From positions 177,029 through 241,028 of the forward strand of contig JAYRJL010000009.1 of NCBI GenBank assembly GCA_041906305.1: DNA of 64,000 nucleotides. Reading direction: 5' to 3'. A program made the translations under genes and the position numbers. Under the pieces are notes generated by a model. That model saw only the letters and a program-made list of their open reading frames with translations, made no database searches and had not been told where the DNA came from. Below are positions 8,148-17,943 of the stretch, piece by piece (position 1 is the first letter of the stretch; each line of letters opens with the position of its first letter). Source of the DNA: SHVZ01 sp041906305. Its GTDB lineage: Bacteria > Pseudomonadota > Alphaproteobacteria > SHVZ01.

Positions 8148-8162
8148 ATATCATATTAACTG

Positions 8163-8176
8163 ATGGATATGTCCAT
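8163..8176. promoter_or_regulatory. Candidate LysR operator between lysR and azoreductase genes
   Basis: ATGGA-TATG-TCCAT is a perfect 5+5 bp inverted repeat in an AT-rich patch of an otherwise GC-rich region, 16 bp from the LysR start and 86 bp from the azoreductase start. This is a usual place for a LysR site; the link is inference. Confidence 0.45.
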
Positions 8177-8261
8177 AATTTGGCCGGTTCTACAGATAGA
8201 TTGACCAGCCCATCTTTGGGGCACGCACCGGCCGGGACCGGTGGCCCCAAGGAGAAGTCAG

Positions 8262-8891
8262 ATGCAGAACGTGCTTTTCGTCACCTCGAGCCTCATGTCC
8301 GGTGCCTCGACCTCGCGCAAGGTCGCGAGCGAGCTCATCCAGGCGATGCAGGCGGAGACCCCGGCGCTTCGCGTCACCGAGCGCGACCTGACGCCGGCCT
8401 CGATGCCGCACCTGTCGGCCGAGCTGCTCGGCGCCTTCGGCAAGCCGGCCGACCAGCGCTCGGCGTCGGAAGCCGGATCGGTCGCGTTCGCCGACCGCCA
8501 GATCGAGGAGGTCGAGGCCGCCGACACCGTCGTGATCGCCGCGCCGATGTACAATTTCTCGATCCCCTCGACCCTGAAGGCATGGATCGACCACATCGCC
8601 CGGGCCGGCCGCACCTTCCGCTACACCGCGAACGGCCCGGAAGGGCTGCTCAAGGGCAAGAAGGTCCACATCGTGGTCAGCCGCGGCGGCGTCTACACCA
8701 GCGAAAGCCCGGCCAAGGGCCTCGACTTCCAGGAGCCCTACCTCCGCGGCGTGCTGGGCTTCGTCGGCCTCGACGATGTGAGCTTCATCCACGTCGAAGG
8801 CCAGGCGATCGGGCCGGAAGCGGCAGCCAAGGGACTGGCCTCCGCCCGCGCCCAGATCGGGACGCGCGCGCCCTTCGCCGTCGCCGCCTGA
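8262..8891 (+). CDS. azoR: FMN-dependent NADH-azoreductase / quinone reductase
   Basis: A 209-residue flavodoxin-fold enzyme that reduces quinones and azo compounds with NADH. AzoR motifs seen: the phosphate-binding loop (TSSLMSGASTSRKVA) near the N-terminus, PMYNFSIPSTLKAWIDHI at about residues 96-113, and VVSRGGVY at about 140. The open frame starts at 8241, but ATG 8262 has an AAGGAG site and matches the family start (MQNVLFVTSS). The divergent LysR gene probably regulates it. Such pairs respond to electrophiles or quinones, which is inference here. Confidence 0.93.
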   Translation: MQNVLFVTSSLMSGASTSRKVASELIQAMQAETPALRVTERDLTPASMPHLSAELLGAFGKPADQRSASEAGSVAFADRQIEEVEAADTVVIAAPMYNFSIPSTLKAWIDHIARAGRTFRYTANGPEGLLKGKKVHIVVSRGGVYTSESPAKGLDFQEPYLRGVLGFVGLDDVSFIHVEGQAIGPEAAAKGLASARAQIGTRAPFAVAA

Positions 8892-8901
8892 CTAGAGAAG
8901 C

Positions 8902-8927
8902 CGAGCCGGGCTCACCAGCCCGGCTCG
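8902..8927. terminator. Bidirectional hairpin between convergent azoR and M81 peptidase genes
   Basis: An 11-bp perfect stem (arms 8902-8912 and 8917-8927, loop CACC). The M81 stop codon (8912-8914) and its last codons lie inside the hairpin. There is no T-run on either side. Confidence 0.5.
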
Positions 8928-10396
8928 CGCTCCAGCGGATAGATCGGCACGCGCCGGTTCTTGTAGGTGAAGGTCGTCAGGTCCGCGGTGGTGACGCCGG
9001 GCGTCCCCATCCAGATCATCTCCTTCGCGATGGGCTCCATGGCGGGCCTGGGCGAGTGCACGCCCTTGGCGATGATGACCTTCTGGTCCTTGGGCTCGAT
9101 GCCGAGGGCGCGGAACTGCTGCAGGCTCGACGAGCCGGCGCCGAAGGTCGTCAGCACGATGGTCCAGCCGTCGTCGGTGGCGATCGCGGCACTCGGCCCG
9201 TCGTTGAAGAACCGGAAGCCGCCATGGACGGGGCCGGTCTCCTCGTAGCGCCCGTCGGTGAGCTTGGTGACCTTGCCCTTGATCGGGAACGGGGTGCCGT
9301 GGCGGCCGTCGATCTTGCCGCCGACGGCGAGGTCGACCCGGCCGCCGACGCCGGCCGCCTGGCAGGCCTTCACGCCCTCGGGATCGCACAGCGCCTGGAG
9401 CACACCGGGCACCTTGAGCCGGCGCGCCGCGTGCAGCACCAGCGTGGAGTCGGCCGGGCTGCCGCCGCCGACGTTGTCGCCGACGTCGAACAGCACCACC
9501 GGATTCACGTTGGCCGCGCGGGCGCGGATCAGCGCCTCGTCGACCGGCGTGCCGCCGGTGTTGAGCGCCGCCCGCATCGACCACGCCGCATCCGACAGCG
9601 TCTTGGCGATCTCGTCGGCAAGGGCCTGGTCGTTGTCGGTGACGGCGATGAACGACATCCCCATCTCCGCGACGTCGGCATAGGGGTAGCCCTCGACGAC
9701 GCTGACCGAGAGCACGCCCGGCCGCTTCCGCTGCTCGTCGGCGAGGCGGATGAGATCGGACATCGGCTTGTCGGCGGTGCCCTGGTTCAGGATGTTGACC
9801 AGCAGCGGCGGCGTCTCCAGCGCGGTCGTCGGCTTGATCTTGCCGCGCACCATGTCGAGCACGAGGTTGGCGCAGAGGATCGCCTGCTCCTTGGTGTCGA
9901 TGTGCGGATTGGTCTGGTAGACCGTGGTGATGTCGGCGTTCTCGATCATCTGGCGCGAGATGTTCGCGTGCATGTCGAGCGCCACGCCGATCGGCACCTT
10001 CGGCCCGACGGCCTCGCGCACGCGGCGGATCAGCTCGCCGTCCGCGTCCGGCCAGGTCTCCGAGACCGCGGCGCCGTGCTGCGGCAGGAGCACCGCGTCC
10101 CAGGGGCCCTGCTCCTTGATGTCCGAGATGATGCGGTCGATGAAGAAGCGGATCGCCTCGTCGGTGATCGCCGCCATCGGTGTCAGCCGCGCGAAGAACA
10201 GCGGCACCAGCTCGACCTCGGGATCGGCATCGGCGACGGCGAAAAACCCGGAGAGCGTCGCCTTCGACTCGGCGTATTCCTTGCGGAGCTGCTCGCCCAC
10301 GAGGATCCCGGCGCGGCGGAACTTGTCCAGGCTGGCCGGCACCGTGGAGAAGGTATTCGACTCGTGCATGAAGCCGGCGGTGGCGATCCGTATCAT
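8912..10396 (-). CDS. M81-family metallopeptidase (MlrC-like)
   Basis: A 494-residue member of the MlrC/M81 family, zinc peptidases whose namesake acts on linearised microcystin peptides; most members have other, unknown substrates. Family motifs: TAGFMHESNTFS at the N-terminus, LLPQHGAAVSE at about 105, ALDMHANIS at about 140 (metal ligands), and FDVGDNVGGGSPADST at about 300. The gene is divergent from a peptide-type ABC importer, a common pairing that suggests the imported peptide is the enzyme's substrate. ATG 10396 is the first Met and gives the normal family N-terminus. Confidence 0.92.
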   Translation of the reverse strand: MIRIATAGFMHESNTFSTVPASLDKFRRAGILVGEQLRKEYAESKATLSGFFAVADADPEVELVPLFFARLTPMAAITDEAIRFFIDRIISDIKEQGPWDAVLLPQHGAAVSETWPDADGELIRRVREAVGPKVPIGVALDMHANISRQMIENADITTVYQTNPHIDTKEQAILCANLVLDMVRGKIKPTTALETPPLLVNILNQGTADKPMSDLIRLADEQRKRPGVLSVSVVEGYPYADVAEMGMSFIAVTDNDQALADEIAKTLSDAAWSMRAALNTGGTPVDEALIRARAANVNPVVLFDVGDNVGGGSPADSTLVLHAARRLKVPGVLQALCDPEGVKACQAAGVGGRVDLAVGGKIDGRHGTPFPIKGKVTKLTDGRYEETGPVHGGFRFFNDGPSAAIATDDGWTIVLTTFGAGSSSLQQFRALGIEPKDQKVIIAKGVHSPRPAMEPIAKEMIWMGTPGVTTADLTTFTYKNRRVPIYPLEREPGW

Positions 10397-10583
10397 GGCC
10401 TGCTCTCTGGGGATGCTTTTCGGGGTGGAATGACCGTTTCTTAAGCAATCGGGGGGCCGGAAAGGGCAGACATTCCGTCATGCCGCGAAACGGTGGATTT
10501 CATATCCGGCGCCTGCCTGTTGCCGCCACGCCCATACCCGCTACCTTATGCCACCACCTTCCGAAGGATCAGGGGAGACTTCC

Positions 10584-12143
10584 ATGGAACACATCTTCCA
10601 GAACGCTTTCGCGCGCCGCGACCTGCTGCGTCTCATCGCGGCCGGCGGCGTGATGAGCGTCAGCCCGTTCGCCTTCGCCCAGGGCACGCCGAAGAAGGGC
10701 GGCACGCTGACCATCGGCGCCGACGCCGACCCGATCGGCTTCGACCCGGTGACGCTCACCGCCTTCTCCTCCTACGACTTCACCGCGCTGCTCTACACCG
10801 GGCTGCTGCGCTGGAGCGCCGACATGAAGCCGGAGCCGGACCTCGCCACCCGCTTCGAGCAGCCGAACGAGACCACCTACATCTTCCACCTGCGCCAGGG
10901 CGTGAAGTTCCACAACGGCCAGCCCTTCTCGGCCGAGGACGTGAAGTGGACCTTCGAGCGCATCGCCGACCCGAAGAGCGCCAGCCCGAACGCGGCCATC
11001 TACTCAGTGATCAAGGCGGTCACGGTCGTCGACCCGTACACGGTCAAGTTCGAGCTGAGCGCGCCCAGCGCCGCGTTCCTGGCATACCTCGCGACCAACC
11101 CGGTCGGCGTGATCGTGCCGAAGGGCGTCACCGACCTCGCCACCAAGCCGGTCGGCACCGGGCCCTTCTCGTTCGTCTCCTACGAGCCCAACCAGCAGTG
11201 CACGCTGAAGGGATTCGCCGACTACTACGAGAAGCCACAGCCCTATCTCGACACCGTCGTCTTCCGCTTCTTCAAGGATCAGGCCTCGATCACCTCGGCG
11301 CTGCGCTCGAAGGCGATAGACATGACCTGGTTCAAGGACCCCAAGGTCTCGGCGCAGATCGTGCGCACCGCACCCGACCTCGTGAACGCGCCCGGCAAGA
11401 CCACCCGCACCTTCCCGGTGTGGCTGAACCTCAAGGACAAGCCCTTCAACGACGTCCGCGTGCGCCGCGCGCTCAGCCTCGCGACCGACCGCAAGGCCGC
11501 GCTCGAGACCGTGCTCGGCGGTTCCGGCAAGGTCGCGGCGATGGTGCCGGAGAGCCATGTCGGCGGCTATGACGGCGTCGGCGAGATGCCTTACTACAAG
11601 ACCGACATCGCGGCGGCGAAGAAGCTGCTGGCCGAGGCCGGCTACCCGAACGGCATCGACATCGGCGAGTACATCGTCGTCGCCGCCAACCCGCTCGACG
11701 TCAGCTGCGCGCAGATCCTGCAGCAGCAATGGGCCGCCGCCGGCATCAAGGTCGCGATCAAGCCGATGGAGACCGCGCCGCTGATCTCGATGTGGCTCAA
11801 GGGCGAGTTCCCGACGCTGCTGTCGGTCGCCTTGAGCTGGAGCCCGGACCCGGACTCGATCCTCTCGCGCATCATCTCGACCAGCCCGTCGGGCAAGGCG
11901 CTCGGCATGGCCGATGCCGAGCTCGACAAGATGATCGTCGACGCGCGCACGATCCTCGACGTGAAGAAGCGGGCGGACGCCTATCTCGCGATCCAGAAGC
12001 GGATCAACGACCAAGCCTACGTGCTCGACATCTATCAGTATCCGCTGCGCTGGGAAGCGTGGTGGGGCTACGTGAAGGGCTATGTGGCGCTGGCGGCGAA
12101 CATCCGCACCTTCGTCCGCACCACCTGGCTCGACAAGGCCTGA
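10584..12143 (+). CDS. ABC transporter substrate-binding protein, peptide/nickel class (SBP_bac_5)
   Basis: A 519-residue periplasmic binding protein. It has a twin-arginine-type signal (RRDLLRLIAAGG) followed by the family 5 pattern: GTLTIGADADPIGFDP, YIFHLRQGVKFHNGQPFSAEDV and VRVRRALSLATDRKA. Proteins of this class bind di- and oligopeptides or related ligands. The open frame begins at 10548, but ATG 10584 has an AGGGGAG site at proper spacing. It is the first gene of the importer, separated from the permease genes by a 209-bp gap with REP-like repeats, which may give the binding protein the higher transcript level usual for such systems. Confidence 0.95.
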   Translation: MEHIFQNAFARRDLLRLIAAGGVMSVSPFAFAQGTPKKGGTLTIGADADPIGFDPVTLTAFSSYDFTALLYTGLLRWSADMKPEPDLATRFEQPNETTYIFHLRQGVKFHNGQPFSAEDVKWTFERIADPKSASPNAAIYSVIKAVTVVDPYTVKFELSAPSAAFLAYLATNPVGVIVPKGVTDLATKPVGTGPFSFVSYEPNQQCTLKGFADYYEKPQPYLDTVVFRFFKDQASITSALRSKAIDMTWFKDPKVSAQIVRTAPDLVNAPGKTTRTFPVWLNLKDKPFNDVRVRRALSLATDRKAALETVLGGSGKVAAMVPESHVGGYDGVGEMPYYKTDIAAAKKLLAEAGYPNGIDIGEYIVVAANPLDVSCAQILQQQWAAAGIKVAIKPMETAPLISMWLKGEFPTLLSVALSWSPDPDSILSRIISTSPSGKALGMADAELDKMIVDARTILDVKKRADAYLAIQKRINDQAYVLDIYQYPLRWEAWWGYVKGYVALAANIRTFVRTTWLDKA

Positions 12144-12163
12144 GGCGAACGCCGCCCTCTTTC

Positions 12164-12215
12164 CCCCTCTCCCGCCGAAGGCGGGGGAGGGCCGGGGTGG
12201 GGGCGAGCGAAGCGA
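12164..12215 (+). repeat. REP-like palindromic unit, left copy
   Basis: This unit contains a GC-rich palindrome (CCCTCTCCCGCC-GAA-GGCGGGGGAGGG) followed by a GGGGCGAGCGAAGCGA tail. It is repeated, inverted and imperfect, at 12281-12336. Units of this kind are common intergenic repeats in alphaproteobacteria. Confidence 0.7.
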
Positions 12216-12280
12216 GGAGCGGCCACGGCCGCCTCGCTTTCTCCTGCAAAAGAATGACCGAGAACCCAGCGCACGATGCC

Positions 12281-12336
12281 TCGCTACGCTCGCCCCCTCC
12301 CTAACCCTCCCCCGCGCTGCGCGCAGGAGAGGGGGC
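12281..12336 (-). repeat. REP-like palindromic unit, right copy (inverted)
   Basis: On the minus strand it reads CCCCTCTCCTGCGCGCAGCG and continues GGGGGAGGG...GGGGGCGAGCGTAGCGA, matching the left copy over about 52 bp except in the loop. The pair forms a BIME-like doublet of about 175 bp between the binding-protein and permease genes. Confidence 0.7.
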
Positions 12337-12352
12337 ACGAAGGGGCGGCCTG

Positions 12353-13297
12353 ATGCTGCGTATGATTCTCGTCCGCCTCGCGCTGACGGTTCCGATCCTG
12401 CTCGGCGTCTCCATCGTCGCCTTCGGGCTGATGCGGGCGCTGCCCGGCGACTTCGTGGTCGCCGCCGCCGGCACCACGTCGGTCTCCCAGGAAGTCATCG
12501 ACACCACCCGCCGCCAGCTCGGCCTCGACCGGCCGCTCTGGGAGCAATACGGGATCTGGCTGCAGAACGCCGTCACCGGCGATCTCGGCAATTCCTTCGC
12601 GACCAAGAAGCCGGTGACGGGCGAGCTCCTGCCCCGGCTCGCGGTCACCGCCGAGCTGACGCTGATGGCGGGCCTGATGGCGCTCGCGTTCGGCGCCACC
12701 ACCGGCCTCGCCTCGGCGCGCCTTCGCGGCCGCACCGACTGGGCGGTGCGCGGGCTCAACAGCCTGCTTCTCGCCGTCCCCAACTTCGTCATCGCGACGC
12801 TGATCGTGCTGCTGTTCGGCCTCTACTTCCCGACCATCGGCATCTTCAACTATGTGCCCTTCGCCAAGGACCCGCTCGGCAACATCGCGAGCCTGCTGCT
12901 ACCGGCGCTCTCGCTGGCGCTGACCGTCTCGGTCACGGTCTCGGAGAACACGCGCGCCGCGGTGCTTGAGGTCTCGAGCCAGGACTACGTGATGGTCGCC
13001 CGCGCCAAGGGTCTCCTGGCGCGCACCATCCTCGGCAACTACCTGGTCCGGAACGCGCTGACGCCGGTGATCACGGTCACCGGGCTGCAGCTCGCCGCAT
13101 TGCTCGGCGGCTCGATATTGATCGAGACCATCTTCACGATCCCGGGCATGGGGCAGTACCTGTTCGACTCGGTCACGCGGCGCGACTACCCGGTCATCCA
13201 GGGGATCGTGCTGGTCTCCTCGACCATCGTGCTCCTGATGAACGTCCTGGTCGACATCGCCTATGCGCGGGTCGATGCGCGGGTGTCCTATGAGTGA
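12353..13297 (+). CDS. ABC transporter permease, DppB/OppB type
   Basis: A 314-residue inner membrane permease with about six helices. The N-terminal motif (LVRLALTVPILLGVSIVAFG) and the cytoplasmic EAA loop (DYVMVARAKGLLARTILGNYLVRNA, about residues 205-230) are those of DppB-type subunits of peptide importers. It overlaps the next permease by 8 bp (ATGAGTGA), so the two are translationally coupled. Confidence 0.94.
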   Translation: MLRMILVRLALTVPILLGVSIVAFGLMRALPGDFVVAAAGTTSVSQEVIDTTRRQLGLDRPLWEQYGIWLQNAVTGDLGNSFATKKPVTGELLPRLAVTAELTLMAGLMALAFGATTGLASARLRGRTDWAVRGLNSLLLAVPNFVIATLIVLLFGLYFPTIGIFNYVPFAKDPLGNIASLLLPALSLALTVSVTVSENTRAAVLEVSSQDYVMVARAKGLLARTILGNYLVRNALTPVITVTGLQLAALLGGSILIETIFTIPGMGQYLFDSVTRRDYPVIQGIVLVSSTIVLLMNVLVDIAYARVDARVSYE

Positions 13298-14120
13298 ACC
13301 GGCGCCCCGTCCCCGTCATCGCGGCCAGGCCCTGGTGTGGATCGGCGTCGCCATGCTGGCGGCGCTGATCCTGATCATGATCTTCGGACCGTCGATCGCG
13401 CCCTACAGCGCGTCGCTTACCTCGCCGAACTCGCTCGACGGCCCGACCGCGGCGCATTGGCTCGGCACCGACTCGATCGGCCGCGACGTGCTGAGCCGGC
13501 TCATCGTCGGCGGCCGCGGCACCCTGATCATCACGTTCGTCGCAGTTGCGCTGGCGCTGATCGCCGGCCTGATCCTGGGCCTGACCTCGGGCTACCTCGG
13601 CGGCCGCGTCGACCTGGTCATCATGCGGCTGCTCGACATCGTCTTCGCCTTCCCGGTCTTCCTGCTGGCGATCGCGGTGGTCGCGGCTCTGGGGCCGACG
13701 GTCAAGAACCTGATCCTCACCATCGCCATCGTCTACACGCCGGCAATGGCACGCGTCGTGCGGGCACCGGTGCTCTCGATCAAGCGCTGGGACCATGTCG
13801 AGGCGGCGCGCAGCGTCGGCGTCGGCGAGTTCGCGATCGCGCTCCGCCACGTGCTGCCGATGGCGATCTCGCCGATCCTGGTGCAGACCAGCCTGATCCT
13901 CGCCAATACGATCTTCACCGTGACCGCCCTCTCCTTCCTCGGGCTCGGCCCGCCGCCTCCCGATCCCAACTGGGGCAGCATGCTGGCGGAAGCGCGCCAG
14001 TTCATGGAGCTGGCGCCGCTGACCGTGATCGGCCCCGCCGTCGCCATCGTCTTCGCGTCGCTGACCTTCATCGTTCTCGCCAACGGGCTTCGCGAGATGC
14101 TCGATGTTGGGAGCCGCTGA
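13290..14120 (+). CDS. ABC transporter permease, DppC/OppC type
   Basis: A 276-residue partner permease: short cytoplasmic N-terminus, first helix at about residues 15-38, then LGTDSIGRDVLSRLIVGGR, the typical DppC signature, and the EAA loop (HVEAARSVGVGEFAIALRHV). The open frame begins at 13263, but ATG 13290 lies in the ATGAGTGA overlap with the upstream gene and gives the normal short leader. Its stop overlaps the next start (TGATG). Confidence 0.94.
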   Translation: MSEPAPRPRHRGQALVWIGVAMLAALILIMIFGPSIAPYSASLTSPNSLDGPTAAHWLGTDSIGRDVLSRLIVGGRGTLIITFVAVALALIAGLILGLTSGYLGGRVDLVIMRLLDIVFAFPVFLLAIAVVAALGPTVKNLILTIAIVYTPAMARVVRAPVLSIKRWDHVEAARSVGVGEFAIALRHVLPMAISPILVQTSLILANTIFTVTALSFLGLGPPPPDPNWGSMLAEARQFMELAPLTVIGPAVAIVFASLTFIVLANGLREMLDVGSR

Positions 14121-14916
14121 TGCTCGAGGTCTGCGATCTCACGGCCACCTTCAACCGCGAGGGCACGCCTTCGCAGGTGGTCAACCGCATCTCCTTCGAC
14201 ATCGCGCCGGGCGAGGCCGTCGGCTTCGTCGGCGAGTCTGGATCGGGCAAGAGCGTCACCGCGCGCGCGGTGATGCGCCTCGCGCCCGAGGGCTCGTCGA
14301 TCGCCTGGGGCGGGCGCATCCTGTTCAAGGGCCAGGACCTGCTGGCGCTGGAAGAGCGCCAGATGCGCGACGTGCGCGGCCGGCGCATCGCCATGGTGTT
14401 CCAGGACCCGATGGCGTCGCTGAACCCGGTGATGACCGTGGGCCAGCAGATCGACGACATGCTGATGCGCCACATGGGCCTGTCGCAGGGCGATGCCCGC
14501 AGGCGCACGATCGAGTTGCTCGGCCTCGTCGGCATCCGCGATCCTGAGATCCGCGCCGACGACTACCCCCATCAGTTCTCCGGCGGCATGCGCCAGCGCG
14601 TGCTGATCGCGATCGCCGTTTCCTGCCAGCCCGACCTGCTGATCGCCGACGAGCCGACGACCGCGCTCGACGTCACCGTGCAGGCGCAGATCCTCAGGCT
14701 GCTGATGCGCCTCCGGAAGGAGCTCGGCATGGCGCTGATGCTGATCACGCATGATTTCGGCGTGATCGCCGGCATGGTCGAGCGGGTCTACGTCATGCAC
14801 CGGGGCGACATCGTCGAGCATGGCGAGGTCGACGCGCTGTTCGCCGCTCCTAAGCACGACTACACCAAGGCGCTGCTCGCCGCCGTGCCGCGCATCGAGA
14901 CCGCGAGGCGGAGCGC

Positions 14917-14920
<4 letters not shown>
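14120..14920 (+). CDS. ABC transporter ATP-binding protein, DppD type (short form)
   Basis: A 266-residue ATPase with Walker A (GESGSGKS, about residues 40-47), Q-loop (MVFQDPMASLNP), signature (FSGGMRQR) and Walker B (LLIADEPTTALD). It lacks most of the C-terminal oligopeptide/dipeptide extension (oligo_HPY, often with cysteines) that takes usual DppD proteins to about 320-330 residues, ending just after HDYTKALLAAVPR. The start overlaps the permease stop (TGATG), and its own stop overlaps the next start (ATGA). Confidence 0.93.
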
Positions 14921-15873
<953 letters not shown>

Positions 15874-15935
15874 CACCGACCCGTCCGGGCCCGCCTCCCT
15901 CATCCTGGGGATGACCGGCCGGCGTATTCCGCCCT

Positions 15936-15957
15936 CCATGTCACGTACGGGACATGG
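15936..15957. promoter_or_regulatory. Inverted repeat over the start codon of the LuxR-type gene
   Basis: CCATGTC (15936-15942) and GACATGG (15951-15957) form a perfect 7-bp repeat with an 8-bp spacer; the start ATG (15954-15956) is in the right arm. It could be an autoregulatory DNA site or an mRNA hairpin that hides the start codon. The gene has no clear Shine-Dalgarno sequence. Confidence 0.5.
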
Positions 15958-17102
15958 ACGCGGCACTCCTCAATACGCTGGTCGAGGCGCTGTACCAGAC
16001 GGTTCTGGATCCGAAAGCCTGGAAGCACGTGCCCCTGACCCTCGCGCGCGGCTTCAATTCTGAGAGCTGCTACGTGCAGACCCGGGACCTGCAGACGATG
16101 CAGGTCTCCACGGTCGGCGGAACCGCCAACGTGACGGCAGAGGCGGCGCGGCAATACGAGGCCTACTACTGGCAGCGCGATATCTGGGAACCGCGCTTCA
16201 AGCCGTTCGGGACCGGACGCACGGTGATCGGCGCCGATGTCGCGACGGACAGCGAGGTCCGCGAAAGCGAGTTCTATCGGGACTTCACCCGACACATCGA
16301 GATGTTCGACTGCGTCGGCGGCCTCTACCAGCTCGAGGAGAACTCCGCCTTCGCCGTCGGGATCCATCGCCCCGAGCGCGCGCCGGCCTTCGGCGCCGCG
16401 GAAAAGCGGACGCTGGGCGTCCTGATGCCACACGTCCAGCGGGCGCTGCAGATCTCGCGGCGCCTCGGCGACACCGTGGTCCGCGAGCATGTCGCCTTCG
16501 ATGCGCTGGACCGCCTCGGCATCATGACTCTGATCGTCGCCGGCGATCGCCGGCTGGTCTTCGCCAACGCGATCGCCCAGCGGCTGTTCCGCAACGGCAG
16601 GATCCTGCGCGTCCGGCACGGGCTCGTCCATTGCGCCAACGCGGCGCTGGATGCCCGCTTCCTCGCGGCCATCGCGACGGCGGCCGGACGGTCGGTGGGC
16701 CGGGCCTCGTCGGCAGGAGGCGTTCTGCCGATCCAGGATTCGGAGGACGGACAACGCTACTCGATGCTGATCTCGCCCCTGCCGCAAGGCGCGATCCGGG
16801 AAGGCCCCACCCAGCCGCTGGCCGCGGTCTTCGTCACCGAGCCAGGCGACCGGCGCCGGCATCCCGAGGCGATCGTCGCCGCGCTCTATCGGCTGACGCC
16901 GGCTGAATCACGGCTGGTCGTCGCATTGATGCGCGGCGAGACCCTTCAGAATTACGCCGAGCGGAGCGCGCTCGCGCACAGCACCGTCAAGTTCCAGCTG
17001 AAGCAGGTCTTCGCCAAGACCGGCCATCGGCGGCAGTCTGAGATCTTGGGAGAGCTCCTCGCCAATCCGATCCTGCGCATGGTCTCAACGACCGCGCCGT
17101 GA
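15954..17102 (+). CDS. LuxR-type HTH transcriptional regulator
   Basis: A 382-residue protein with a C-terminal LuxR/GerE helix-turn-helix (LTPAESRLVVALMRGETLQN, then HSTVKFQLKQVFAKTGHRRQ, about residues 310-370). The N-terminal 200 residues do not show the autoinducer-binding signature that I would recognise and resemble the uncharacterised sensor part common in long alphaproteobacterial LuxR proteins. The ligand is unknown. The gene stands alone after the importer and ends in an intrinsic terminator; the inverted repeat over its start suggests self-control. Confidence 0.85.
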   Translation: MDAALLNTLVEALYQTVLDPKAWKHVPLTLARGFNSESCYVQTRDLQTMQVSTVGGTANVTAEAARQYEAYYWQRDIWEPRFKPFGTGRTVIGADVATDSEVRESEFYRDFTRHIEMFDCVGGLYQLEENSAFAVGIHRPERAPAFGAAEKRTLGVLMPHVQRALQISRRLGDTVVREHVAFDALDRLGIMTLIVAGDRRLVFANAIAQRLFRNGRILRVRHGLVHCANAALDARFLAAIATAAGRSVGRASSAGGVLPIQDSEDGQRYSMLISPLPQGAIREGPTQPLAAVFVTEPGDRRRHPEAIVAALYRLTPAESRLVVALMRGETLQNYAERSALAHSTVKFQLKQVFAKTGHRRQSEILGELLANPILRMVSTTAP

Positions 17103-17125
17103 GTTCTAGCGGCGCTTCCCTTTTT
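17094..17125 (+). terminator. Intrinsic terminator overlapping the LuxR-type gene stop
   Basis: GCGCCG (17094-17099) and CGGCGC (17110-17115) pair around a 10-nt loop that contains the TGA stop, followed by TTCCCTTTTT. It also lies across the convergent end of the GntR gene. Confidence 0.7.
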
Positions 17126-17861
17126 CCGCGCCTGCCGGCGCGATCTCGGCACCGAGCACGCTCGGGCTCGCCATCAGTGCGGCCACCACCATGTCGCGCG
17201 CCTCGTCGATCTGCTCGACGACGATTTCCTCGGCGGTCGTGGCATCGCCCTTGGCCATCGCGTCGATCAGGGTCTGGTGCTCGTGCTGGATCTCGTCCGA
17301 GCGGTCACGGAGCGCCAGGCCCAGCAGCAGCGCCCGCTCCGCCTCGTCGAGCAGGTTGGTCAACATCCGAAGCAGGCGGGGGCTGGCGGCAGCCTCGGCG
17401 ATCGCCAGATGGAAGGCACGGTTGGCGGCGAGGAAGACGCGCTGACTCGCCGCGTCGCCGGGCGTGTATCCGGCCTTGCAGCCGACGTCCAAGCGCTTCA
17501 GCAGGACCGAGTCGACGCCGCGCTCGGTCGCGAGCCGGGCCGCCATCGGCTCGAGCCGGCGGCGAAGCGCGAAGACATCGAGGATATCGGCGAGTGTGAT
17601 CGGCGCGATGCGCCAGCCGCGCCGGGCGACGGAGGCGACGAGTCCATCTTGCGCGAGGCGCGCAAGCGCGGCCCTGACCGGCGCCTTGCCCAGACCGAGT
17701 GCCAAGGCCATCTCGGCTTCGCTGACGGCGCTGCCGCCGGCGATCCGCCCGTCGATGATGCGGGACTTGATCTCCGCATAGGCGACGTCGCCGAGATTCT
17801 GGGTCTCGGCGACGCTCGGCGCCGATTTGGCGCTCGCCTCTGCTCCGGATTTTCCGGTCAT
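17106..17861 (-). CDS. GntR-family regulator with FCD domain
   Basis: A 251-residue regulator: winged helix N-terminus (AYAEIKSRIIDGRIAGGSAV, VRAALARLAQDGLV, residues about 27-85) and an alpha-helical FCD ligand-binding domain with the usual metal-site histidines (RAFHLAIAEAA, EHQTLIDAM). FCD regulators sense organic acids. The open frame runs to 18086 with a basic low-quality extension; ATG 17861 gives the normal length. No obvious target gene is adjacent, apart from the collagen-like gene upstream on the same strand. Confidence 0.88.
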   Translation of the reverse strand: MTGKSGAEASAKSAPSVAETQNLGDVAYAEIKSRIIDGRIAGGSAVSEAEMALALGLGKAPVRAALARLAQDGLVASVARRGWRIAPITLADILDVFALRRRLEPMAARLATERGVDSVLLKRLDVGCKAGYTPGDAASQRVFLAANRAFHLAIAEAAASPRLLRMLTNLLDEAERALLLGLALRDRSDEIQHEHQTLIDAMAKGDATTAEEIVVEQIDEARDMVVAALMASPSVLGAEIAPAGAEKGKRR

Positions 17862-17943
17862 GTCACCGCAATCTGCCCACAACCCTTCCTTTCTTAGTAC
17901 TCCCGGGCGGCGGCTCTTGAAAGGCTTCCTTGGTGCGACGGCA

